Source of the DNA: Clostridiales bacterium UBA4959
GTDB lineage: Bacteria > Bacillota > Clostridia > Oscillospirales > CAG-272
DNA length: 21,153 bases
Reading direction: 5' to 3'
Assembly (NCBI GenBank): GCA_002397345.1
Contig: DHAH01000141.1
Coordinates: forward strand, 10,440 to 31,592
The notes below the pieces were generated by a model that was given only the letters and a program-made list of their open reading frames with translations, had not been told where the DNA came from and ran no database searches. Shown here in pieces: positions 1 through 8,044 of this stretch. Position 1 is the stretch's first letter; each line of letters starts with the position of its first letter. Both the position numbers and the translations under genes were made by a program.

Positions 1-270
1 GTGATATATCACCCAAAATATGCGGTCCCATACATTATAGAGAAAATAATTTCGATACCCGCCATCGATTACGAGAACTTCATCACGGATTTATGTGTAG
101 ATCGATGGTTCATCGAAGATAACGCTAGCTTGTGCCGCATTGACAGCGACGGTATATGGCACTGCATACTCGTGAAACAGCGGCACCGAGATGACGGTGT
201 GCTTGTAATGTCAGACGGACGCGTGTTTCCATTCTGGGCAGCATATATGCCAAGTATAGAACACGATTGA
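1..270 (+). CDS. Small phage hypothetical protein (possibly DUF6329-like), upstream of terminase
   Basis: A reading frame of 89 residues opens with GTG at the first base of the window and ends at TGA 268-270. The true start may lie upstream, because the window begins there and no ribosome site can be seen. The protein is acidic, has no membrane segment, and ends with a segment reading CILVKQRHRDDGVLVMSDGR followed by aromatic residues. This resembles, from memory, small proteins that sit just before the terminase in Clostridia phages and that are sometimes grouped as DUF6329; that assignment is uncertain. No catalytic motif is visible and no function is proposed. It is on the same strand as the late genes but is separated from the terminase by a 107-base structured leader, so it may belong to the preceding transcription unit. 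Confidence 0.55.
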   Translation: MIYHPKYAVPYIIEKIISIPAIDYENFITDLCVDRWFIEDNASLCRIDSDGIWHCILVKQRHRDDGVLVMSDGRVFPFWAAYMPSIEHD

Positions 271-281
271 TAAAACAATTC

Positions 282-315
282 CGAGGACGCTCCCGGCATA
301 GGGGGCTGTGCCTCG
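282..315 (+). promoter_or_regulatory. Two-tier RNA stem-loop in the leader before terminase
   Basis: An outer helix pairs CGAGG (282-286) with CCTCG (311-315). Inside it, GCTCCC (289-294) pairs with GGGGGC (301-306), with one G-U pair, across the six-base loop GGCATA. The bulge between the helices is AC on one side and TGTG on the other. It lies between the stop of the first gene and the terminase ribosome site. What it does is unknown; a leader or processing role is inference. Confidence 0.4.
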
Positions 316-335
316 TTCACATATATATTCCCCAT

Positions 336-358
336 AAGACCAACGGAGGTCTTTTTTT
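336..358 (+). terminator. Terminator-like hairpin with T-tract, just before terminase
   Basis: AAGACC (336-341) pairs perfectly with GGTCTT (348-353) around the loop AACGGA, followed by further T residues to 358. This has the form of a short intrinsic (Rho-independent) terminator for the upstream gene(s). The stem is only six base pairs, so it may be weak or act as a conditional attenuator. The terminase ribosome site follows within 12 bases. Confidence 0.5.
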
Positions 359-364
359 CGTGGA

Positions 365-370
365 AGGAGG
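365..370 (+). promoter_or_regulatory. Ribosome binding site that fixes the terminase start
   Basis: AGGAGG lies seven bases before the TTG at 378. The frame is open back to TTG 267, but that codon has no ribosome site and the extra 37 residues look unlike terminase. The protein from 378 begins as this terminase family normally does. Confidence 0.7.
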
Positions 371-377
371 CGCGCCG

Positions 378-1988
378 TTGAGCGATTACATATACAAACC
401 AACTCTGCTTATGCTACCGACCAGCCGCTACGATGCTCGGTGCGCCGATTTTGCGGTCAACTTCATGCACATGCTGCGGTTCACCAAAGGTGAGTGGTAC
501 GGGAAACCGTTCCGGCTGATGCCGTGGCAGGAGCAGATTGTCCGCGATATCTTCGGAATCGTTGATAAAGAAACCGGTTACCGACAGTTCAGAATGACAT
601 ATATTGAGCTGCCAAAAAAGAGCGGTAAGTCCGAGTTTGCGGCGGCGATTGCACTATACCTGTTATTCGCCGACGGCGAGGCGGGCGCCGAGGTCTATTC
701 CATCGCCAATGATATCAATCAGGCGCGTATCGTGTTCGATACCGCGCAGAACATGGTTATGCAGAACCGCGACCTCATGTCGATATGCAAGGTTGTCCCG
801 TCAACAAAGCGAATTGTATTCAAACACACCAACAGTTTCTACCGGGTATTATCGTCAGAGGTTAAGTCAAAGCAGGGGTTCAACGTATCCGGGCTTATCT
901 TCGACGAACTATTCGCGCAGCAGACCCGCGAGCTCTTTGACACAATGACCAAATACACCGGCGACGCACGACGCCAGCCACTCTACTGGATTATTACAAC
1001 CGCCGGTCGCGACCGCACGAGCATATGCTATGAGTTACACTGTAAATCGAAAGATATACTAAGCGGCGCGAAGGTCGACCCGTCGTTCTATCCTGTAATT
1101 TACGGTATCGAGGACGGCGAGGACTGGACAGATCCCGCAGTATGGCGGCGCTGTAATCCCTCGATAGATGTAACTATACCATTCGAAACGATACGCGCCG
1201 CTTTTGAGCAAGCTAAACAGAACCCTGCCGAGGAAATGCACTTCAGGCAATTCCGGCTCAACGAGTGGTGCAACGCCGATATCCGATGGATGCATATGGA
1301 CAAATGGGACGCACTCGGCGAGGAAATAGACTGGGGCGATTATGAGGGTCGAGACTGTTATTGCGGGTTAGACTTATCATCCACAGGAGACTTGACCGCG
1401 CTTGTGCTTGTGTTCCCGCCGGGCGTTTATGATAACAAATATGCCATCCTGCCGCATTTCTGGCTGCCGGAGGAGGCAATCGATCTGCGTACCCGGCGGG
1501 ACCATGTACCTTATGCTGTGTGGCGTAAGATGGGCGTGTTCAATACCACTGAGGGAAATGTCGTCGATTACGATTACATTGTAGCGTTCATCGCCAAGCT
1601 TTCCGAGCGTTACCGCATTCGCGAGATAGCCTACGACCGGTACGGCGCCGAGAAGATCCGACGTGATCTTGAGGAACTGGGCGCGGAACACGGCTTCGAG
1701 GTTATTCCATTCGGGCAGGGGTTCATATCCATGTCGCCGCCGTCGAAGGACTTCTTCCAGTTTGTCATGGAAGGTAAAATCCGACACGGCAAGCACCCAG
1801 TCCTCGACTGGAACATGGCGAACGTAGTTATAGATCAGGACGCGGCGGGTAATATCAAGCCTAATAAAAAGAAGTCCACAGAGAAAATCGACGGCGTTGT
1901 GGCGATGATAATGGGCTTCGCCAGAGCGACGCTCGCAAGCGGAGGGAATGAAAGTGTGTACGCGGAAAGGGGAATTTTGTTTGTATGA
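378..1988 (+). CDS. terL: Terminase large subunit (packaging ATPase and nuclease)
   Basis: The motor of DNA packaging: it cuts concatemeric phage DNA and drives it through the portal by ATP hydrolysis. From the TTG start the protein has 536 residues, usual for the HK97-like/Terminase_1 type. A Walker A variant, PKKSGKS, is at residues 79-85 (lysine 84). The Walker B acidic pair, in GLIFDE, is at Asp176-Glu177. The C-terminal RNase H-like nuclease domain starts with LDLSSTGD (Asp332) and has a late acidic site at Asp505 in DGVVAMIMG. The N-terminal PTSRYDARCADFAVNF followed by MPWQEQI is typical of the family. It overlaps the portal gene by four bases (ATGA), so the two are probably translationally coupled. 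A small terminase subunit is not in the window and presumably lies upstream. Confidence 0.96.
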   Translation: MSDYIYKPTLLMLPTSRYDARCADFAVNFMHMLRFTKGEWYGKPFRLMPWQEQIVRDIFGIVDKETGYRQFRMTYIELPKKSGKSEFAAAIALYLLFADGEAGAEVYSIANDINQARIVFDTAQNMVMQNRDLMSICKVVPSTKRIVFKHTNSFYRVLSSEVKSKQGFNVSGLIFDELFAQQTRELFDTMTKYTGDARRQPLYWIITTAGRDRTSICYELHCKSKDILSGAKVDPSFYPVIYGIEDGEDWTDPAVWRRCNPSIDVTIPFETIRAAFEQAKQNPAEEMHFRQFRLNEWCNADIRWMHMDKWDALGEEIDWGDYEGRDCYCGLDLSSTGDLTALVLVFPPGVYDNKYAILPHFWLPEEAIDLRTRRDHVPYAVWRKMGVFNTTEGNVVDYDYIVAFIAKLSERYRIREIAYDRYGAEKIRRDLEELGAEHGFEVIPFGQGFISMSPPSKDFFQFVMEGKIRHGKHPVLDWNMANVVIDQDAAGNIKPNKKKSTEKIDGVVAMIMGFARATLASGGNESVYAERGILFV

Positions 1989-3217
1989 AAAAAAGCATCT
2001 TCGGGGGTTTGTTTCGGCCCCGCGACAAACCTAAAAACCGTGTCGGCGGCGGCTGGAGTTTCCTTTTCGGCGGCACAACGTCCGGCAAAGCTGTCAATGA
2101 ACGGACGGCGATGCAAACGAGCGCGGTCTATGCGTGTGTGCGAATTCTATCCGAATCTATAGCTAGCCTGCCGCTCCATATTTATCGGTACACCAAAGAC
2201 GGCGGCAAGGAGCGGACGGTGACGCATCCGCTCTACCGATTACTACACGATGAGCCGAATAATGAAATGACATCGTTCGTATTCCGCGAAACACTCATGG
2301 TTCATCTGCTCCTGTGGGGAAACGCGTTTGCACAAATCATACGTGACGGACGAGGTTACCCCATCGCGCTTTACCCGATGCTGCCCGATAAAATGGATGT
2401 TGACCGTAACAAGTCCGGCGAGTTGTTTTACACCTACCAAACCGACAATGGCAAGGTTATGATACAGCGGGAAAATGTATTACATATCCCCGGCCTCGGG
2501 TTCGATGGGCTTGTCGGGTATAGCCCTATAGCAATGGCGAAAAACAGTATCGGCATGGCGCTCGCGACCGAGGACTACGGCGCGAAATTCTTCGCCAACG
2601 GCGCGAACCCGGGCGGCGTACTCGAGCACCCCGGGGTTATAAAACCGGAGCAAGCCGAACGGCTGCGTGAGAGCTGGCAGTCGCAATTCGGCGGCACGAA
2701 CGCCCACAAAGTCGCCGTGCTGGAGGAGGGTCTAAAGTTTCATCAGATGTCCATACCGCCTGAACAAGCCCAGTTTCTCGAGACGCGGAAATTCCAAATC
2801 AACGAAATCGCCCGTATATTCCGAGTACCGCCACATATGGTCGGCGATCTCGAGAAGTCCAGCTTTTCTAATATTGAGCAACAGAGCCTTGAATTTGTTA
2901 AATACACTCTCGATCCTTGGGTGATCCGCTGGGAGCAATCGTTACAACAGGCGTTAATATTACCGAGTGAAAAAAGTAACGTGTTCATTAAATTTAACGT
3001 AGACGGACTCCTGCGCGGGGATTATCAATCGCGTATGCAGGGATACAGTACTGGTATACAAAATGGTTTCTTCTCGGTTAACGATGTTCGGAGCTTGGAG
3101 GACATGAACTTGCTTTCTGAGGAAGAAGGTGGTTTCACTCACGTTTTGAACGGCAACATGGTAAAATTACGGGATGTGGGCGCTGCCTACTCCTCAAATG
3201 AAAGGGATGATATATAG
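1985..3217 (+). CDS. Phage portal protein, HK97 family
   Basis: Forms the dodecameric ring at one capsid vertex through which DNA enters and leaves, and to which the connector proteins dock. Its 410 residues are normal for the HK97 portal family. Family-like segments include MQTSAVYACVRILSESIASL near residues 42-61, LLWGNAFAQIIRD near 110, and the RVPPHMVGDLEKSSFSNIEQ region near 280-300. The start ATG overlaps the terminase stop as ATGA, and the protease start overlaps its own stop by one base. This gives the classic terminase, portal, protease and capsid order. No truncation or frameshift is seen. Confidence 0.96.
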   Translation: MKKSIFGGLFRPRDKPKNRVGGGWSFLFGGTTSGKAVNERTAMQTSAVYACVRILSESIASLPLHIYRYTKDGGKERTVTHPLYRLLHDEPNNEMTSFVFRETLMVHLLLWGNAFAQIIRDGRGYPIALYPMLPDKMDVDRNKSGELFYTYQTDNGKVMIQRENVLHIPGLGFDGLVGYSPIAMAKNSIGMALATEDYGAKFFANGANPGGVLEHPGVIKPEQAERLRESWQSQFGGTNAHKVAVLEEGLKFHQMSIPPEQAQFLETRKFQINEIARIFRVPPHMVGDLEKSSFSNIEQQSLEFVKYTLDPWVIRWEQSLQQALILPSEKSNVFIKFNVDGLLRGDYQSRMQGYSTGIQNGFFSVNDVRSLEDMNLLSEEEGGFTHVLNGNMVKLRDVGAAYSSNERDDI

Positions 3218-3927
3218 TGAAAATTAATCGGTTTTGGAGATGGATACGCGACGAAACCACATTAGAGCGCACTCTTTACCTTGACGGCACCATTGCTGAC
3301 GAAAGTTGGTGGGGCGACGAAATAACTCCGAAGTTGTTCCGTGACGAGCTGTTCTCCGGCGAGGGTGACATTACAATTTGGGTAAATTCTCCGGGCGGCG
3401 ATGTGATAGCAGCGAGTCAAATTTATGCGATGCTCGTGGACTATCCGCATAATATTACCGTGAAAATCGACGGCATCGCGGCAAGTGCTGCGTCAGTTGT
3501 AGCAATGGCGGGGACAAAGGTACTCATGGCTCCGACCGCACTGATGATGCTACATAATCCCTTCACAATCGCTATCGGAGACAGCGAGGAAATGCAGAAG
3601 GCTATTGATATGCTCGCCGAGGTGAAGGAATCAATCATCAACGCTTACCAAATCAAGACAAATCAATCAAGGGTTAAAATATCTCACTGGATGGACTCGG
3701 AAACTTGGATGAACGCCAACAAAGCGATTGAACTAGGTTTCGCCGACGGCATCCTCGAGGATGAAAAGCGCAAAACTGCCGACGATGTGGTTTTCGCTTT
3801 CAGCCGACGCGCCGTCACAAACTCGCTGCTTGATAAAATCAAGCCTAAAAGCCCCGCCCCGTCGGGCGTCACGCCGGGTGTTCCGGCTGATATACTTACA
3901 CAGCGTTTAAATCTCATTATACATTAA
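3217..3927 (+). CDS. ClpP-like prohead maturation protease
   Basis: A serine peptidase of the ClpP/crotonase fold that, in HK97-like phages with this gene order, cleaves the capsid protein scaffold domain during head maturation. It has 236 residues with a GTG start at 3217, one base overlapping the portal stop, and AAAGGGA upstream. The catalytic triad is visible: Ser90 in GIAASAAS, His113 in MMLHNPF and Asp177 in LGFADGIL. The NSPGGDV motif at 57-63 is the ClpP oxyanion-side signature. The C-terminal 45 residues are basic and proline-rich and are not part of the peptidase fold. It is immediately followed by its expected substrate, the capsid protein. Confidence 0.95.
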   Translation: MKINRFWRWIRDETTLERTLYLDGTIADESWWGDEITPKLFRDELFSGEGDITIWVNSPGGDVIAASQIYAMLVDYPHNITVKIDGIAASAASVVAMAGTKVLMAPTALMMLHNPFTIAIGDSEEMQKAIDMLAEVKESIINAYQIKTNQSRVKISHWMDSETWMNANKAIELGFADGILEDEKRKTADDVVFAFSRRAVTNSLLDKIKPKSPAPSGVTPGVPADILTQRLNLIIH

Positions 3928-3949
3928 TTTTTTGGAGGTAGCAACTATT

Positions 3950-5146
3950 ATGAGTAAAATTCTCGAACTGCGCGAGAAGCGCAACAAAATCTGGAACACC
4001 GCTAAGGGGTTCCTCGACCAAAAACGCGGAGCCGACGGTCTTGTCTCCGCAGAAGCCGCCACCGAATATGACAAAATGGAAGCCGATATGGTCGCGCTCG
4101 GTAAAGAAATCGAGCGGCTGGAGCGTCAGGCGGCGTATGACCTTGAGATGGCGAAACCTACGTCCGCTCCCATTTTAGGTGTGCCGAGCAATTCCGCCGA
4201 AGCTAAGACCGGCAGGGCTTCGGATGATTACAAAAAGGCGTTCTGGAATGTGATGCGTTCCAAAAACCCGCATTACGATATTAAGAACGCTTTGGAGGTC
4301 GGAGAGGACAGCGAGGGCGGATACCTCGTGCCCGACGAGTTCGAACGCACACTCGTCGAAGGGCTCGAGGACGAGAACATATTCCGCAGATTGGCTAATG
4401 TAATTACCACATCCTCCGGCGACCGTAAAATCCCCGTCGTGGCATCCAAAGGCACCGCGTCATGGGTAGACGAGGAAGGCACTATTCCGGACACTGACGA
4501 CAGCTTCGGTCAGGTCTCCATCGGTGCGTATAAACTCGCGACCATGATAAAAGTGTCCGAGGAGCTGCTCAACGACAGCGTGTTCAACCTCGAAGCCTAC
4601 ATCTCGCGTGAGTTCGCGCGCCGTATAGGAACTAAGGAAGAGGAGGCATTCTTCACCGGCGACGGTTTGGGCAAGCCCACCGGCATACTTGCGGCAGTCG
4701 GCGGCGCACAGACCGGAGCAACTACAGCCGGAGCTACAGCGATTATCATGGATGAAGTAATAGACCTGTTCTACTCTCTCAAAGCGCCATATCGCAATCG
4801 CGCGTCTTTCATTATGAACGACTCTACCGTCAAAGCGATTCGCAAGCTCAAAGACGGTCAGGGGCAATATCTCTGGCAGCCTTCGGTACAGGCTGGAACT
4901 CCCGATACCATATTGAACCGTCCTGTATACACATCTGCATATATGCCGGCAATAGCCGCAACTGCGAAAACCGTCGCGTTCGGTGATTTCAGTTATTACT
5001 GGGTAGCCGACCGTCAGGGGCGTGTGTTTAAGCGGCTAAACGAGTTGTTTGCGGTAACAGGGCAGGTAGGCTTCATCGCCACACAGCGTGTGGACGGTAA
5101 GCTCGTATTACCTGAATCTGTAAAAGTTCTCCAGCAGCATGTATAA
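3950..5146 (+). CDS. Major capsid protein, HK97 fold
   Basis: Builds the icosahedral shell. From ATG 3950 it has 398 residues. GGAGGT at 3934-3939, ten bases upstream, supports this start over the in-frame TTG at 3932, which overlaps the ribosome site. Residues about 1-65 are a charged, coiled-coil-prone scaffold (delta) domain. A small-residue linker follows, where the upstream protease would be expected to cut. The fold proper then starts near DDYKKAFWNVMRS, with the family hallmark EGGYLVPDEF and a conserved C-terminal part around TQRVDGKLVLPESVKVL. The exact cleavage site is not visible by eye. Confidence 0.96.
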   Translation: MSKILELREKRNKIWNTAKGFLDQKRGADGLVSAEAATEYDKMEADMVALGKEIERLERQAAYDLEMAKPTSAPILGVPSNSAEAKTGRASDDYKKAFWNVMRSKNPHYDIKNALEVGEDSEGGYLVPDEFERTLVEGLEDENIFRRLANVITTSSGDRKIPVVASKGTASWVDEEGTIPDTDDSFGQVSIGAYKLATMIKVSEELLNDSVFNLEAYISREFARRIGTKEEEAFFTGDGLGKPTGILAAVGGAQTGATTAGATAIIMDEVIDLFYSLKAPYRNRASFIMNDSTVKAIRKLKDGQGQYLWQPSVQAGTPDTILNRPVYTSAYMPAIAATAKTVAFGDFSYYWVADRQGRVFKRLNELFAVTGQVGFIATQRVDGKLVLPESVKVLQQHV

Positions 5147-5160
5147 AGGGGGGCAATAAC

Positions 5161-5508
5161 ATGAGTTACAACACTAAAAACCACACCGAGCAGGGCGGTG
5201 AAAAGACCGTCATCGGCGGTACTCTCGAAATACAGGAGGGCGCCGTCGTTACCGGACTTGCCGCCGACCCACTATTAGCGGCCACCGAATCTACCCTCGG
5301 CGGCGTAAAAGCCTCGACAAAGGAAATAACCGATACCGTCCCTGCCAAGATAGGCGAGGATGGTATTCTTTATGTCCCGACATATCCAGATATACCAGTT
5401 ATGGATAACCAGGCTGACAGCACCGCCACCGATGCCGCCAGTCTGGTTACCGATTTCAACGCCCTACTCGCCAAGCTCATAACGGCGGGATTGATGGCGG
5501 CTGAATAA
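5161..5508 (+). CDS. Head fibre protein (Phage_fiber_2-like)
   Basis: A decoration protein that probably projects from the capsid surface; family members resemble the phi29 head fibre. It has 115 residues, and AAAGGGGGG lies just before the ATG. The N-terminal part, with GGEKTVIGGTLEIQEGA, has a short beta-strand pattern. The C-terminal segment, reading LVTDFNALLAKLITAGLM, is the conserved helix of the family. Between them is a linker (AATESTLGGVKAS, then DGILYVPTYP) of a kind that recurs in phage fibre proteins. The position right after the capsid gene matches the role. It is likely non-essential for assembly; that is inference from the family. Confidence 0.8.
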   Translation: MSYNTKNHTEQGGEKTVIGGTLEIQEGAVVTGLAADPLLAATESTLGGVKASTKEITDTVPAKIGEDGILYVPTYPDIPVMDNQADSTATDAASLVTDFNALLAKLITAGLMAAE

Positions 5509-5526
5509 TAGAGAGGAGACGACGGC

Positions 5527-5847
5527 ATGACTACCGATAACCTGCTTCCCAGGGTTAAAGCGAATTTAATTCTAACCCACGATGTGGATGACGGCTTGTT
5601 ACTCAGCTATATTGCCGCTGCCGTCTCCTATGCGGAAAGTTATCAGCATATCTCCGCCGGATATTATACTAATAATCCCATGCCGCCGACCACCGAGCAA
5701 GCCGTCATTATGCTGTCGTCTCACTTTTACGAGAATCGGGACGGCAGCACTGGCGGTTTCTTCGCCGATAGTGTTCAAGCAGGTCGGCAGGTATGGGACA
5801 CGGTGAATATGTTATTGCGGCTTGACCGCCATCAATGGAGTGTTTAA
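5527..5847 (+). CDS. Head-tail connector protein (Gp6-like)
   Basis: Binds under the portal ring as the first connector. It has 106 residues, start ATG 5527, with GAGAGGAGAC upstream. It is an all-helical small protein with the family pattern LLPRVKANL, then DDGLLLSYIAAAVSYAE, and later TTEQAVIMLSSHFYENRDG, which fits the phage connector family PF05135. Its place between head fibre and adaptor is standard. It is followed after two bases by the next start, so it is probably coupled. Confidence 0.85.
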   Translation: MTTDNLLPRVKANLILTHDVDDGLLLSYIAAAVSYAESYQHISAGYYTNNPMPPTTEQAVIMLSSHFYENRDGSTGGFFADSVQAGRQVWDTVNMLLRLDRHQWSV

Positions 5848-5849
5848 TT

Positions 5850-6182
5850 ATGGCTATAAAAATGAATACATTCATCGATATAGTTTCAACCGCGCCGGTC
5901 AAAGACGCGGAAGGGTTTGTTACGACCGGTGACAATATCCTCGCGTCTGTCCGTGCGTATAAGGAAGATAGGCACGGCTCGGAGCGGTGGGCGAACATGG
6001 CGGCCTTCGCTGAAGCGTCCGCGCTGTTCCGTTTCCGCAAGATTCCCGGCGTGACGGTGTATACAACAATGTTTATCGTTTGTGCCGACGGACGGTATAA
6101 CATAATCAATGCTGAGGATGTGCGTGGGCGCGGTATGTATATTGATTGTCTCGCAAAATTGATTGAAGGGAGCGTTAATTGA
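5850..6182 (+). CDS. Head-tail adaptor (stopper-like) protein
   Basis: Expected to plug or extend the connector below the Gp6-like ring. From ATG 5850 it has 110 residues; GGAG at 5837-5840 serves this start better than the upstream in-frame ATG 5835, which lies inside the previous gene. The features KDAEGFVTTGD, then VRAYKEDRHGSERWANMAAF and ADGRYNIINAEDVRGRGMYI fit the Phage_H_T_join family (PF05521). The stop overlaps the next start by one base. Confidence 0.85.
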   Translation: MAIKMNTFIDIVSTAPVKDAEGFVTTGDNILASVRAYKEDRHGSERWANMAAFAEASALFRFRKIPGVTVYTTMFIVCADGRYNIINAEDVRGRGMYIDCLAKLIEGSVN

Positions 6183-6598
6183 TGGCTCGCGTATCAATCC
6201 GGCTGCCTGTTGATTTTGAAAAGCGGCTCTCCCGCCTTGCCGACAAAACCGATGAGATAATTCCTAAGGTTCTCGAAGCGGGTGGTGAAGTTGTGCTTGC
6301 CAAGGTTCGTAGTAATTTGCAGTCCGTCTTATCTCCGAACGCCACCGGCGAGTTGGAACGCTCGCTCGGACTGTCTCCCGCTAAGCAAAAGCGCGACGGC
6401 TCTGGATGGGACATCAAAGCAGGATTCAATGAACCTCGCTCCGATGGTGAATCGAATGCTAAAATAGCCAATATCATCGAGTACGGTAAGTACAACCAAC
6501 CGGCTCGACCGTTCCTCAAACCCGCAAGGTCGGCAAGTAGGAAAGCCGCCATTGAAGCGATGACCGAAAAATTCAATACGGAGGTAGACGGCATTTGA
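6182..6598 (+). CDS. HK97 gp10-like head-tail joining protein
   Basis: A small neck protein found next to the adaptor in HK97-like phages. It has 138 residues from ATG 6182, with GAAGGGAG upstream; the TTG at 6179 would add only one residue and is less likely. The family signature is visible in the C-terminal half: ANIIEYGKYNQPARPFLKPA, near residues 96-115, followed by a basic helix. The N-terminus, VSIRLPVDFEKRLSRLADK, is helical. Start and stop overlap the neighbours (TGATG and TTGA). Confidence 0.85.
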   Translation: MARVSIRLPVDFEKRLSRLADKTDEIIPKVLEAGGEVVLAKVRSNLQSVLSPNATGELERSLGLSPAKQKRDGSGWDIKAGFNEPRSDGESNAKIANIIEYGKYNQPARPFLKPARSASRKAAIEAMTEKFNTEVDGI

Positions 6599-6951
6599 AT
6601 ATATTAAAAGAGTTGAATACATTATTATCGCCGATTCTGCCGGTGGAAACGGGCATTTTCAGCGGTGTTCCGCCTGATGAATATCTTGTTTTAACACCGA
6701 TGACGGATATTTTCCCCTTGTTCGGCGACAATATGCCGCTCGCCGACATTTCCGAAGTGCGGATATCATTGTTCTCTAAGGGTAATTATCTACAGCGTAA
6801 ACATCAGATAACAATAGCGCTGCTCGGAGCGGATTTTACTATAACCGACCGGCGATATATCGGGTATGAAAGCGATACAAAATTCCACCATGCAGCCATT
6901 GATTGTGGCAAGTGTTACAATGTAACACCAGACTATATAACGGAGGTATGA
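6595..6951 (+). CDS. Tail completion/terminator-like protein
   Basis: A 118-residue protein starting with TTG 6595. GGAGGT at 6580-6585 lies nine bases before it, and the start overlaps the previous stop by four bases (TTGA). It lies exactly where the tail terminator (gpU/gp17-like) or tail completion protein sits, just before the major tail protein. Visible features are LLSPILPVETGIFSGVPPDE and a mixed alpha/beta pattern. The ending, with CGKCYNVTPDYIT, resembles other Clostridia phage tail components. The role is given mainly by position; the sequence alone is not decisive. Confidence 0.65.
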   Translation: MNILKELNTLLSPILPVETGIFSGVPPDEYLVLTPMTDIFPLFGDNMPLADISEVRISLFSKGNYLQRKHQITIALLGADFTITDRRYIGYESDTKFHHAAIDCGKCYNVTPDYITEV

Positions 6952-6954
6952 AAA

Positions 6955-7554
6955 ATGGCAACTATAGGGCTCGATCGCCTTTTTTACGCGCCCATAACCG
7001 AAGCCCCAGGCACTGGAATTGAAACATATGGCACACCTGTCATACTCGCTAAAGCAATCTCGGCGGAGATGTCCATCGAGCTTGCGGAAGCGATTCTTTT
7101 CGCCGACGACGGCGCTGCTTATACAATACAGGAGTTCCAAAGCGGTACACTTACGCTTGGCGTGGACGAAATCGAGCGCTCTGTCGCTGCGGCTCTGACC
7201 GGCGCGACCGTTGATAATAACGGTGTTTTAATCTCAGCTTCGGAGGACGGCGGCGCAACTGTCGCTGTAGGGTTCCGCGCGAAAAAAGCAAATGGGAAGT
7301 ACAAATATATATGGCTCTATCGAGTTAAATTCGGTGTGCCGTCTACCAGCTTAGCAACCAAAGGCGACACCATTACCTTCTCGACACCGAGCATAGAAGG
7401 GACTATCATGCGACGCAACAAACCTGCCACAGGTAATGCAAATCTGCACCCGTGGAAAGCTGAAGCGAATGAGGACGACGACGCTGTCGAACCCGAGGTA
7501 ATAACTGACTGGTATGATACTGTGTATGAGCCGGATTTCACTCCTGTGCCATGA
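6955..7554 (+). CDS. Major tail protein, phi13 family
   Basis: The subunit of the tail tube. It has 199 residues starting with ATG 6955, with GGAGGT just upstream. The opening MATIGLDRLFYAPITE and the later GTLTLGVDEIE, GFRAKKANGKYKYIWLYRVKF and TPSIEGTI are characteristic of the phi13-type major tail protein family (TIGR01603). The acidic C-terminus (EANEDDDAVEPE, then WYDTVYEPDF) is also typical. It has no Ig-like C-terminal extension. It is followed by a 50-base gap and then the tail assembly chaperone. Confidence 0.92.
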   Translation: MATIGLDRLFYAPITEAPGTGIETYGTPVILAKAISAEMSIELAEAILFADDGAAYTIQEFQSGTLTLGVDEIERSVAAALTGATVDNNGVLISASEDGGATVAVGFRAKKANGKYKYIWLYRVKFGVPSTSLATKGDTITFSTPSIEGTIMRRNKPATGNANLHPWKAEANEDDDAVEPEVITDWYDTVYEPDFTPVP

Positions 7555-7604
7555 TTAACCATACTTACAGACAATTCAGAAAATTTATAATGGGGTAACA
7601 ATAT

Positions 7605-7997
7605 ATGGATAACGAACGCAGCGCAAACATTATTATCGGTGGGGTTGATTATGAGTTGATTCTCACCACTCGCGCCACAAAAGCAATATCGAAAAGATAT
7701 GGAGGCCTTGAATCGCTCGGAGATAAATTGCTTAAAGCAGAAAATTTTGAGCTCGCACTCGATGAAATTTGTTGGCTCATCACACTTTTGGCGAACCAGA
7801 GTATTCTCATATACAATCTACGGCACAAAGATAAACCGCGAGATTTACTCATTGAAGAGGAAATCGAACTTCTGACCTCGCCGCTCGAACTGGCTTCTTA
7901 CAAAAACGCGATTACCGAATCTATGTTCAAAGGAACGGCGCGGAATATTGAAAGTGAAGCCGGTGGTGATGCGCCAAAAAACGCGGAGGTCGGATAG
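7605..7997 (+). CDS. Tail assembly chaperone, short form (gpG-like)
   Basis: Coats the hydrophobic tape measure protein and helps load tail tube subunits; not expected in the mature virion. It has 130 residues starting with ATG 7605 behind a modest GGGG site. The N-terminal part (IIIGGVDYELILTTRATKAI) is beta, followed by helices, as in Gram-positive phage gpG proteins. It ends at TAG 7995-7997. Codons for residues 124-126 form an A AAA AAC slippery site, so a share of ribosomes should shift to -1 and continue into the next frame to make a 198-residue gpGT form. It lies between the major tail and tape measure genes, the canonical place. Confidence 0.87.
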   Translation: MDNERSANIIIGGVDYELILTTRATKAISKRYGGLESLGDKLLKAENFELALDEICWLITLLANQSILIYNLRHKDKPRDLLIEEEIELLTSPLELASYKNAITESMFKGTARNIESEAGGDAPKNAEVG

Positions 7998-8044
7998 AGA
8001 GACAGCGTCAGTGCTCTGACGCGGAGCTATTTATCCGACTTTTG
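7976..8044 (+). promoter_or_regulatory. Programmed -1 frameshift site with downstream two-tier RNA structure
   Basis: The heptamer A AAA AAC at 7976-7982 is in the correct phase for tandem slippage (CCA AAA AAC read as zero frame). GTCGGATA (7989-7996) pairs perfectly with TATCCGAC (8032-8039), starting six bases after the heptamer; weaker pairs could lengthen it (A7987 with T8041, G-U at 7988, 7986 and 7985, C7984 with G8044). Inside, GCGTCAG (8005-8011) pairs with CTGACGC (8016-8022) over a TGCT loop. Spacing and form suit a frameshift stimulator. The stop of the short product lies inside the outer stem. Confidence 0.8.

Noticed and set aside
267..377. N-terminal extension of the terminase from TTG 267
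   Set aside because: No ribosome site before it, it overlaps the previous stop, and it reads through two RNA hairpins. The AGGAGG before TTG 378 gives a family-typical N-terminus.
4460..4867. 135-codon minus-strand frame inside the capsid gene
   Set aside because: Antisense of conserved capsid codons, no signals for expression.
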